From CAVRQM01 sp965246915 (GTDB lineage Bacteria; Pseudomonadota; Alphaproteobacteria; Acetobacterales; Acetobacteraceae), in contig CBDFGB010000009.1 in the NCBI GenBank assembly GCA_965246915.1, positions 1-64,000 of the forward strand: DNA of 64,000 nucleotides. The letters run 5' to 3'. A model generated the notes under the pieces. That model was not told the DNA's origin and ran no database searches. It saw nothing but the letters and a program-made list of their open reading frames with translations. Shown piece after piece: positions 26,601 to 34,184 of the stretch; positions within the stretch are counted from its first letter, which is position 1; the number at the start of each line of letters is the position of its first letter. Made by a program: the position numbers and the translations under genes.

Positions 26601-27521
26601 ATGGACATTCGGCGCCGAGGGTTTCTGTCGACCGCGTTGGTCGCCGCCGGCAGCGTCACGGCCTATGCCGGCATGGCCGTGCCGCGGTCGGTCGAGGGGG
26701 CGAGCGCCAATCTATCCGGGGCGATGCCGCCCGTGGCCGCTCCCGCCGCGCCGCCCGTCGTCGCGGATGCGCCGCCAGCCTGGCGGCGCCACGCGATCGC
26801 CATGCCCGCGCTCGACGGCCGCCCGGCGATCACGATCATCATCGACGACATGGGCTGGATGCATCCCAATACCGCGCAGATCGCCGCCCTGCCCGGCCCG
26901 CTAACCCTGTCGTGGTTCCCATTCGCGCCGCGCCTGCCGGAACAGGTGGCGGCCGCCATGGACCGCGGGCACGAGACGATGCTGCACATGCCGATGCAGG
27001 CCGGCGGCAACAGCCTGGCGCAGACCGGCCCGGACCCGCTTCGTGTCGATCTGCCGCCCGAGGTCAACTTCGCGCGGCTGCGGGCGGCGATGGCGGCGGT
27101 TCCGATGACCGTGGGCCTGAACAACCACATGGGCACGGTGGCGACCCGCGATGCGGCGCTGATGGATCTCGTGGCAGCCGAGACGCGCGATCGCGGGCTG
27201 TTGTTCATCGACAGCGTCACGGTGTCGCACAGCGTGGCGTTAAGCCGAGCGATCACCGCGGGCGTGCCGGCCGCGGCACGCGATGTCTTCATCGACTGGC
27301 GCAACGACCCCGCGACGATCGGCGTGCAGCTTGCCGAGATCGAGGCCCAGGCGCTGCGGCATGGGCACTGCATCGCGATCGGCCACCCCCGCCCGCATAC
27401 GATTGCCGCCCTTGCAGCCTGGCTGCCGACCCTGGCCCCTCGCGGATTCGCGCTCTGGCCAGTCTCGGCAACCGTCGCATGGCGCAACCACCTGTCGTTC
27501 ACACCGATGCACGTGAGCTGA
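26601..27521 (+). CDS. YibQ-type divergent polysaccharide deacetylase with Tat-like signal
   Basis: This 306-residue protein belongs to the divergent polysaccharide deacetylase family (YibQ). The core starts at about residue 75 with AITIIIDDMGWM, followed by TLSWFPFAP, the metal-type HMPMQ, GLNNHMGTVATRDAALM, FIDSVTVSHSVA and CIAIGHPRPHTIAAL. Unusually, the N-terminus MDIRRRGFLSTALVAAG looks like a twin-arginine signal rather than a plain anchor. ATG 26601 gives that signal and is the only convincing start. Family members are linked to cell envelope glycan trimming, but their reaction is not well established. Confidence 0.82.
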   Translation: MDIRRRGFLSTALVAAGSVTAYAGMAVPRSVEGASANLSGAMPPVAAPAAPPVVADAPPAWRRHAIAMPALDGRPAITIIIDDMGWMHPNTAQIAALPGPLTLSWFPFAPRLPEQVAAAMDRGHETMLHMPMQAGGNSLAQTGPDPLRVDLPPEVNFARLRAAMAAVPMTVGLNNHMGTVATRDAALMDLVAAETRDRGLLFIDSVTVSHSVALSRAITAGVPAAARDVFIDWRNDPATIGVQLAEIEAQALRHGHCIAIGHPRPHTIAALAAWLPTLAPRGFALWPVSATVAWRNHLSFTPMHVS

Positions 27522-27557
27522 GCCCGCCGCGCACACCGTCGGACGCCAAAGCTCCGC

Positions 27558-28424
27558 CTACGCCGCGCGAGTCTCCGAGAACACCAGCCACGCCCCGGCG
27601 GCCAGTATGAGGGCCGCACCCGCGATCACCGGAGCGGTCGGGACGTCGTGGAACACCACCCAACCCAGCACGAAGGCCCAGAGCAGGGCGGTGTATTCGA
27701 CACTGGCCATGACCGAGGCCGGCGCGCGGCGCGCGCCCTCGAACAGGCAGAATTGTCCCGCCGCCCCGGCCGCGCCCACCAGCAGCAGCAGCCAGACCTG
27801 CCGGGTATCGGGCGGCACGAACCGTGCGAGGCAGGCAATGCCGGTCACGACGAGGAAGCCGCCGTTGGCATACAGCATCTGGACCATCGAGGCCTCACGC
27901 CGAGCGATCTGGCGCATCAGGATGATCGCGAAGCCCCACAACGCGGCCGCGATCAACACCCGCAGCGCGGCGAACGAGAAACTCAGCCCGGCCGGATCGC
28001 ACGCCACCAGCACGCCGACGAATCCGACCGCCACGGAGATCCACCGGCTGAGCGGCACGCGTTCGCCCAGCAGCGGAGCGGCAAGGATCGTCGTGATGAT
28101 CGGGGCGGCGAAGTAGAGCGTCAGTAGCTGCGCCAAGGGCAGTTCGCGGGCCGCTGAATAGTACGACAGCCAGGCGAGCAGGATGATCGCGCCGCGAAAC
28201 AGCAGACGCGGCTTCTCCGGCGTCAGGATCGCCCGCTCCAGCACGCGGCGGCGGCCGGCGATCAGGACCACGACCACGATGAACAGGCTGCGGGCGAACA
28301 GGACCTGCCATACCAGCAAGGCAGGCTCGCCAGGCGCGCCGGTGACGAGCCATTTGATCGCCGCGTCATGGCCGGAGAACAGGAAATACGCGGCGACACC
28401 CAGCATCATGCCAGAGCCGATCAT
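27558..28424 (-). CDS. EamA/DMT superfamily transporter
   Basis: This 288-residue inner-membrane protein has ten predicted helices arranged as two EamA repeats. The first repeat ends with ELPLAQLLTLYFAAPIITTILAAPLLGERV, and the second with APASVMASVEYTALLWAFVLGWVVFHDVP, the standard positions of the conserved PA-type helix. Such carriers export metabolites or amino acids or take up small organic compounds; nothing here fixes the substrate. The 184 bp between it and the isochorismatase gene end contain no gene I can support. Confidence 0.85.
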   Translation of the reverse strand: MIGSGMMLGVAAYFLFSGHDAAIKWLVTGAPGEPALLVWQVLFARSLFIVVVVLIAGRRRVLERAILTPEKPRLLFRGAIILLAWLSYYSAARELPLAQLLTLYFAAPIITTILAAPLLGERVPLSRWISVAVGFVGVLVACDPAGLSFSFAALRVLIAAALWGFAIILMRQIARREASMVQMLYANGGFLVVTGIACLARFVPPDTRQVWLLLLVGAAGAAGQFCLFEGARRAPASVMASVEYTALLWAFVLGWVVFHDVPTAPVIAGAALILAAGAWLVFSETRAA

Positions 28425-28608
28425 GGCGTGCGCGCGAGCCGATGCGATCCGAAGGCATTCACTGCACGCTTTTCTACAGGAGGAAGGCGCGGCCAGGCCA
28501 TCCGCGCGCTGGGACCGTCGATGGTTTCACACACGGGGCCGCGCGGTCCGGAGCGCCGAGAGCGGCGTCCGGGTCCACCGGCCGCCGCCACTGCACCTCA
28601 ATGCCCGT

Positions 28609-29364
28609 TCACTTCGGCGCGGGAGGCGTCATCACGCCGGAGGCGTAGGCACCAGCAGTGTCCATGAGCCAGCCATAAGACGGTAGCGTGTCGAGCAGCC
28701 CGGCCGCGACCGGCCATCCCGCCGCCTCGTCGCGGCGCCAGTCGGCGCGCCACTCCGCCATGACCGACCACCAGTTGCGCACGCGAACGCCCGCTTGCGC
28801 CAATGTTGCGATGGTGGCCTCGCGCTCGATGACGCTGACAGCGCCGGAGGCGTCAATCACGCCATGCACGACGTAGCCGTCCCGTGCCATGTCGAGGGCG
28901 GCAAACTGCAGGCAAGTTGAATCGGAGATCGCCGCCACGACGACATGCTTGCGGCCAGTCGCCTCCAAAGCGCGGCGGAAATCCGGCCAGCGATACGCGT
29001 CAATCACCCCGGTACGGCGGATGATCTTGGCGTCGGGAAAGAGCATAGTCAGCTCCGGGAAAATCGGGCCGTTCGGACCCCAGTCACGGCTGGTCGTGAG
29101 CACAACAGGCACGCCCATCGCCTTGGCGGCCCGCGCCACTCCAAGGACGTTCGTACGAAATTCCTCCGGGCTCATATCGCGAACGAGCTGCGCGAGGCCG
29201 ACTTGATGATCGATCAGCAGCAGAACCGAGTTTTCGGGTGTCAGCATGTCGGCTGGCCCGACATTCTCCGCGGGCGTGGGAACGGGTGCCCCCGCCGCGC
29301 GCGCGGCGGCCGAGGTCAGCATCAATGTGACGGCGGCGGCGGCCGCCAGCTTCAAAGTGTTCAT
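28609..29364 (-). CDS. Exported isochorismatase-family (YcaC-like) hydrolase
   Basis: This is a cysteine hydrolase of about 251 residues. The N-terminus (LKLAAAAAVTLMLTSAAARAAG) is a cleavable Sec signal, which is unusual for this family and puts the enzyme in the periplasm. The catalytic Asp is in VLLLIDHQVGL, the Lys region follows in ARAAKAMGVPVVLTTS, and the Cys lies in DSTCLQFAALDM. WPDFRRALEATGRKHVVVAAI is typical of the YcaC/nicotinamidase-like branch. ATG 29364 is chosen because it starts the signal peptide. The substrate is unknown. Confidence 0.82.
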   Translation of the reverse strand: MNTLKLAAAAAVTLMLTSAAARAAGAPVPTPAENVGPADMLTPENSVLLLIDHQVGLAQLVRDMSPEEFRTNVLGVARAAKAMGVPVVLTTSRDWGPNGPIFPELTMLFPDAKIIRRTGVIDAYRWPDFRRALEATGRKHVVVAAISDSTCLQFAALDMARDGYVVHGVIDASGAVSVIEREATIATLAQAGVRVRNWWSVMAEWRADWRRDEAAGWPVAAGLLDTLPSYGWLMDTAGAYASGVMTPPAPK

Positions 29365-29496
29365 GCAAGCCTCTCTCCAGGCGACCGAGCGGGGCCACAG
29401 CCGGCGACGGTCACTCCCGTCACGGCGCAGAACCTGGCGGCGAGCCCCGGGCCAGCCCATTGCCGATCGGCGCAGACCCAATGTGCGGCCGCGCAA

Positions 29497-30384
29497 TCAG
29501 TCGCCGAGCAACCGGCCGGCCTGCTGCCGCAAAGCGTTCACGAGCATGTCGGAAAACGCGCGGATGCGCGGCGTGTGGCGCATGTCCTCGTGCACCGCGA
29601 GCCACATCTCTCGCCGGGGCGGCCCAGGCGACGCGAGCCGCACCAGATCGCGCCCTTCGGCGAGATAGAGCGCCAACACGGCGATCCCGAGGCCGAGCTC
29701 CGCGGCGCGCGCCTGGGCGAACCGGCTGTTGCTGCGCCACCCCACATGGCAACGAGACAGGGTGCGGCGGGCGAAATCCATTTCGGGCGTGCTCATGAGA
29801 TCGTCGAAGGTAAGTATGGCGCGGTGTCCGGGCGCGCCCGCGGCCAGATCCGGCATACCGGCCCGCGCCAGATAGGCGGGGCTGGCGAACAGCCCGTAGG
29901 CGATCTCGCCGACCTTTCGCACCACCAGCTCGTGTCCACTGGGACGGACCAGCCGCAAGGCGACGTCGGCCTCGCGTTTGGAGAGGCTCAGGCTGCGGGT
30001 GTCGGTGTCCAATTCCAGCGTGACATGCGGGTAGGCGGCGGCGAAATCGGCAAGCGTCGGCGCCAGCACATCCACCGCCAGTGTCTCGATCGTCGTCAGC
30101 CGGATCGCGCCCGCCAGCCGCAAATCGCGGCCGGTGATCGCACGGTCCACGGCAAGCGCCTCCGCCTCCATCCGCTCGACGTGCGCCAGCACTGCTTCAC
30201 CGGCCGCGGTCAGCACAAAACCCGCCGGTGTCTTCTGGAGCAATTTGGCGCCGGTGCGGCTTTCCAGCGCATCGAGCCGGCGACCCATCGTGCTTTGCTG
30301 CACGGACAGCGCGCGTGCCGCGGCGGACAGCGTGCGATGCCGGGCGATCGCCAGGAATGAACGCAGGTCGTCCCAGTCGAGCAT
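29497..30384 (-). CDS. LysR-family transcriptional regulator
   Basis: This 295-residue regulator has the N-terminal winged helix-turn-helix (DDLRSFLAIARHRTLSAAARAL, with STMGRRLDALESRTG as recognition region) and a periplasmic-binding-like effector domain from about residue 90. It is divergent from the DODA-type dioxygenase gene with 115 bp between the start codons, the standard layout in which a LysR protein controls its neighbour and itself. The effector is probably an aromatic or phenolic metabolite, by inference from that neighbour. ATG 30384 matches the family start. Confidence 0.88.
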   Translation of the reverse strand: MLDWDDLRSFLAIARHRTLSAAARALSVQQSTMGRRLDALESRTGAKLLQKTPAGFVLTAAGEAVLAHVERMEAEALAVDRAITGRDLRLAGAIRLTTIETLAVDVLAPTLADFAAAYPHVTLELDTDTRSLSLSKREADVALRLVRPSGHELVVRKVGEIAYGLFASPAYLARAGMPDLAAGAPGHRAILTFDDLMSTPEMDFARRTLSRCHVGWRSNSRFAQARAAELGLGIAVLALYLAEGRDLVRLASPGPPRREMWLAVHEDMRHTPRIRAFSDMLVNALRQQAGRLLGD

Positions 30385-30499
30385 CCAATGCCCCCTGCGC
30401 TCGCGCACAGTCACTGTGCGGGGCTTGGCGCTGACTGGGCAACCGGCCCGAGCGTAGATTTCGTCGCCATCCGACGACACCCCAATGGAGGAGCCTAAA

Positions 30500-31273
30500 A
30501 TGTTGCCCGCACTTTTCCTAAGCCACGGCGCACCCACCCTGCCGATCGTCGATGCGCCCGCGTCGCGCTTCCTGCGCGGTCTTGGCGAGCGGCTGGGCCG
30601 GCCGAAAGCGATCCTCGTCGCCTCCGCGCACTGGGAGACCGACGTGATCCAGCTCGGGACACGGCAGCGGCAGACGACGATCCACGATTTCCGCGGGTTT
30701 CCCCAAGCGCTCTATGACCTGCGCTACGAGCCGCCCGGCGCGCCGGATTTGGCCGAGCGGGCCGGCGATCTGCTGGCGGAGGCGGGCTTGCCCAGCCGCT
30801 GCGACGCGAACCGGGGGCTGGATCACGGTGCCTGGGTGCCGCTGCTGCTGATGTATCCGCAGGCGGACATTCCGGTGACGCAGATTTCCATCCAGCCACA
30901 TTTCGGCCCGGCGCACCACGTCGCCGTCGGACGCGCGCTGTCAGCGTTGCGGGCGGAGGACGTGCTGATCGTCGGGTCCGGCTCGTTCACCCACGATCTG
31001 CGGCGCTTCCGCGGCCAGGCGGAGGATGCGCCCGCCACACCGGACGTGATCGCCTTCGCCGACTGGTTCGACGCGGCCATCGTCGAGCGGCGCAGCGCCG
31101 ATCTGCTCGCCTATCGCACATTGGCGCCGTTCGCCGTCGAACAGCATCCGACCGACGAGCACTTGCTGCCGCTCTATGTCGCCATGGGCGCGGCCGGCCT
31201 TGACCATGCCGAGCGGCTGCATGCATCGGCGATGTATTCGATCCTTCGGATGGACGCCTATGCGTTCGGCTGA
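30500..31273 (+). CDS. DODA-type extradiol ring-cleavage dioxygenase (YgiD-like)
   Basis: This 257-residue enzyme is similar to bacterial 4,5-DOPA dioxygenases, class III extradiol enzymes related to LigB. Metal ligands and active-site residues are expected in LFLSHGAPTL, ASAHWETDV, LDHGAWVPL and SGSFTHDLR, all visible. EQHPTDEHLLPLYVAMGA near the end is a strong family signature. The start at ATG 30500 follows GGAGGA; an in-frame ATG 15 bp upstream overlaps that ribosome site. It is divergently paired with a LysR regulator. Its physiological phenolic substrate is unknown. Confidence 0.9.
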   Translation: MLPALFLSHGAPTLPIVDAPASRFLRGLGERLGRPKAILVASAHWETDVIQLGTRQRQTTIHDFRGFPQALYDLRYEPPGAPDLAERAGDLLAEAGLPSRCDANRGLDHGAWVPLLLMYPQADIPVTQISIQPHFGPAHHVAVGRALSALRAEDVLIVGSGSFTHDLRRFRGQAEDAPATPDVIAFADWFDAAIVERRSADLLAYRTLAPFAVEQHPTDEHLLPLYVAMGAAGLDHAERLHASAMYSILRMDAYAFG

Positions 31274-31286
31274 GGGAATGGCCTTA

Positions 31287-31304
31287 CGTTACGATATCAT
31301 AACG
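31287..31304. repeat. AT-rich 18-bp palindrome between convergent genes
   Basis: CGTTACGATATCATAACG is an inverted repeat centred on GATATC with one symmetrical mismatch pair. It lies in the 33-bp gap between the dioxygenase gene and a convergent hypothetical gene and is strikingly AT-rich for this chromosome. It could be a protein-binding site; it is a poor terminator. Confidence 0.45.
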
Positions 31305-31306
31305 TA

Positions 31307-31888
31307 TTAGTTACGCCAAGGCGTCGGCTCGCATCGGGCGGAAAAAATGGTCGGCTTCGGGAGTGGCACCCGGTGCCTCTCATGAGCCCGACCTGGCGCA
31401 TGGCGGAAAGCCCGGGCCGATCCGACAGGACATCTCGGCGGCGCATCCCACCCAATCCGTGCCACGGCTCGTGGCAGGGGCGACGGCGTCGTGTCCTGGA
31501 GAGCCGAGCGGGTCGTGGCCCGCACCGTTCGGTTCGCCGTCTTGGGGGCGGGTCCGAGGCGCTCAGGTGGCGGGGCCATCGGCGGCGGGGCTGCGGCGAC
31601 CGGAGAGGCGTCCGGGCTTATCCTGGGTGGAGCGAGGTCAGGCTGGACGATGGCGGATTGCACCCTCCCGGATTGGGCGATGCCGGCGTTGAGAGAGCGG
31701 GCGACGACAGCCTCGAACTCCTTGACGATACGGCGGAGGTAGGGTCGGACCATCCAGAGGACGAGCGGCGCCAGTCCCCATCGCCGTCCCGACGCCCTCG
31801 CGATGTCGTCGATCAATCCCTCGATGATCAGGGCGAAGCGCGCCGCGAGGTCGGGGGCGGGCGTCGCGGAGGTGGGGGGAATGGTCAC
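31307..31888 (-). CDS. Hypothetical protein with helical N-terminus and Pro/Ala-rich tail
   Basis: This 193-residue protein begins with a folded-looking helical part (LAARFALIIEGLIDDIAR, then PLVLWMVRPYLRRIVKEFEAVVARS, residues about 12 to 70). A low-complexity Pro/Ala/Arg segment (PVAAAPPPMAPPPERLGP) and a basic end follow. I do not recognise the family. The second half may be a disordered or incidental extension, since the frame is typical of GC-rich DNA. A lone gene: the 225 bp upstream, toward ilvD, hold only a locally AT-rich stretch (around 31895-31925) that may contain its promoter. Confidence 0.5.
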   Translation of the reverse strand: MTIPPTSATPAPDLAARFALIIEGLIDDIARASGRRWGLAPLVLWMVRPYLRRIVKEFEAVVARSLNAGIAQSGRVQSAIVQPDLAPPRISPDASPVAAAPPPMAPPPERLGPAPKTANRTVRATTRSALQDTTPSPLPRAVARIGWDAPPRCPVGSARAFRHAPGRAHERHRVPLPKPTIFSARCEPTPWRN

Positions 31889-32113
31889 GACCCGTGTTAT
31901 GACACAATTCGTACGGTATGCGAAGAAGAATCTGACGTCGACCCGGTGATTGCGGCGATTGCGCTAACTTGTCCCAACATCGTCGCGACCGCGCGTGGTC
32001 CGGCACCCGTGCGGCGTGGCGTCTTCAGCGAACGGGAGCGGGACTGTCCTGCTCCCTCTCCGGCTTTACGTCCTGAGGCCGGGTGGAGAGCCGGTCGGCT
32101 CAGCACCAGGGCT

Positions 32114-33946
32114 TCATGGCACGACGCGGACCGCCCCCCGTGATGCGCTGGTCGTGAAGGCGGCGTAGGCCCGCAGCGCCTGCGAGACCGCTCGCTTTCG
32201 CGTCTCCGCCGGCCGCCACCCAGCCGCGTCCCGCGTCACCCGCCGCGCCGCGAGCTCATCGTCGGACACGACGAGGCGGATCGAGCGGGCCGGGATATCG
32301 ATCTCGATCAGGTCGCCCTCGCATACCAAGCCGATCGCCCCGCCCTCGGCCGCCTCGGGCGAGACGTGGCCAATGGACAGGCCGGACGAGCCGCCGGAGA
32401 ACCGGCCGTCGGTCACCAGGGCGCACGCCTTGCCCAGTTTCTTCGACTTCAAATAGCTCGTGGGATAGAGCATCTCCTGCATCCCCGGGCCGCCCTTCGG
32501 TCCTTCGTAGCGGATCAGCACGATGTCGCCGGGCTTGACGCGGTCATTCAGGATCGCCTCGACCGAGGAGTCCTGGCTCTCGAACACCCGCGCGGGTCCG
32601 GAGAAGCGCAGGATCGAGGCATCGACGCCCGCGGTCTTCACGATGCAGCCGTCCGCGGCGAGGTTGCCATAGAGGACGGCGAGGCCGCCGTCCTTGGAAA
32701 AGGCGGTCGCCGCCTCGCGGATCACCCCGCGCTCGCGGTCGGTATCGAGGTCGTTCCAGCGTGACGACTGGCTGAACGCGACCTGGGTCGGCACGCCTCC
32801 GGGGGCCGCGCGGAAAAACGTGCGTACGCTCTCGGACGGGTCGCGGGCCAAATCCCAGCGATCGATCGCCTCGCCCAAGGTGGCCGCGTGGACCGTCGCG
32901 CAGTCGCGGTGCAGCAACGCGGCGCGATCCAGCGCGCCCAGGATCCCGAGGATGCCGCCGGCGCGGTGGACGTCCTCGACATGCACGTCGGCGACGGCCG
33001 GCGCCACCTTGCACAGCACCGGCACGCGACGGGACAGGCGGTCGATGTCCGCCATGGTGAAGTCGACCCCGCCCTCCTGCGCCGCGGCCAGCAGATGCAG
33101 GACCGTATTGGTCGAGCCGCCCATGGAGATGTCGAGCGTCATCGCGTTCTCGAACGCGGCGAAGGTCGCGATGCCGCGTGGCAGCGCGGTCGCATCGTCC
33201 TGTTCGTACCACCGCTGCGCCAGATCGACCGCGACGCGCCCCGCCTCCTCGAACAGATGCTTCCGATCCGCGTGGGTCGCGAGCACCGTGCCGTTGCCGG
33301 GCAGCGCCAGACCCAAAGCCTCGGTCAGGCAATTCATCGAATTGGCGGTGAACATCCCCGAGCAAGAGCCGCAGGTCGGGCAGGCCGAACGCTCAATCAC
33401 CTCGACCTCGGCGTCGGTGACGCTGCCGTCGGCGGCGGCGATCATCGCGTCGATCAGGTCGATGGAGCGGGTGACGCCGGCCAGATCGACCTTGCCGGCC
33501 TCCATCGGGCCGCCGGAGACGAACACGGCGGGAATGTTGATGCGCATCGCGGCCATCAGCATGCCGGGGGTGATCTTGTCGCAGTTGGAGATGCAGACCA
33601 TCGCGTCGGCGCAATGGGCGTTGACCATGTATTCGACGCTGTCGGCGATCAGTTCGCGCGACGGCAGGCTGTAGAGCATGCCGTCATGGCCCATGGCGAT
33701 GCCGTCATCGACCGCGATGGTATTGAACTCCTTGGCGACCCCGCCCGCCGCCTCGATCGCCCGCGCGACCAGCTGGCCGAGGTCCTTGAGGTGGACATGG
33801 CCGGGAACGAATTGCGTGAACGAGTTGACGACGGCGATGATCGGCTTGCCGAAGTCGCCGTCCTTCATGCCGGTCGCGCGCCACAGGCCACGGGCGCCGG
33901 CCATGTTGCGGCCATGGGTGGTGGTGCGGGAACGCAGCGCGGGCAT
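32114..33946 (-). CDS. ilvD: Dihydroxy-acid dehydratase
   Basis: It dehydrates dihydroxy-acids in isoleucine and valine biosynthesis using an iron-sulfur cluster. The 610-residue protein shows the family start RSRTTTHGRNMAGARGLWRA, the cluster Cys in ISNCDKITPGMLMA and CPTCGSCSGMFTANSMNCLTEALGL, and later GPKGGPGMQEML and TDGRFSGGSSGLSIGHVSPEA. This is the bacterial IlvD type rather than the sugar-acid dehydratase branch. It stands alone between a hypothetical gene and tRNA-Arg. Confidence 0.97.
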   Translation of the reverse strand: MPALRSRTTTHGRNMAGARGLWRATGMKDGDFGKPIIAVVNSFTQFVPGHVHLKDLGQLVARAIEAAGGVAKEFNTIAVDDGIAMGHDGMLYSLPSRELIADSVEYMVNAHCADAMVCISNCDKITPGMLMAAMRINIPAVFVSGGPMEAGKVDLAGVTRSIDLIDAMIAAADGSVTDAEVEVIERSACPTCGSCSGMFTANSMNCLTEALGLALPGNGTVLATHADRKHLFEEAGRVAVDLAQRWYEQDDATALPRGIATFAAFENAMTLDISMGGSTNTVLHLLAAAQEGGVDFTMADIDRLSRRVPVLCKVAPAVADVHVEDVHRAGGILGILGALDRAALLHRDCATVHAATLGEAIDRWDLARDPSESVRTFFRAAPGGVPTQVAFSQSSRWNDLDTDRERGVIREAATAFSKDGGLAVLYGNLAADGCIVKTAGVDASILRFSGPARVFESQDSSVEAILNDRVKPGDIVLIRYEGPKGGPGMQEMLYPTSYLKSKKLGKACALVTDGRFSGGSSGLSIGHVSPEAAEGGAIGLVCEGDLIEIDIPARSIRLVVSDDELAARRVTRDAAGWRPAETRKRAVSQALRAYAAFTTSASRGAVRVVP

Positions 33947-34059
33947 GGCGGCCTCCGGTTGGACGACACGAGCCTATGACGGATCGACGAGCGGCGTGAG
34001 GGGCCTCCTACAACGCAGCCATGCCGGTTTCGATCGGGTTTCCGAGCGAGGCGCGAGGA

Positions 34060-34136
34060 TGGCGGACCCGACACGATTCGAACGTGCGACCTTTGCCTTC
34101 GGAGGGCAACGCTCTATCCAGCTGAGCTACGGGTCC
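34060..34136 (-). tRNA. tRNA-Arg (CCG)
   Basis: On the minus strand the acceptor GGACCCG/CGGGTCC, D arm GCTC...GAGC, anticodon stem TTGCC/GGCAA with loop CTCCGAA (anticodon CCG), T arm with TTCGAAT, discriminator G and encoded CCA form a complete 77-nt tRNA. It lies between ilvD and dnaE2. Confidence 0.96.
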
Positions 34137-34184
34137 CGCGAGGCGGGTCTAGCGCATCCGGGCGCGACACGGAAGGCCCGGTGC

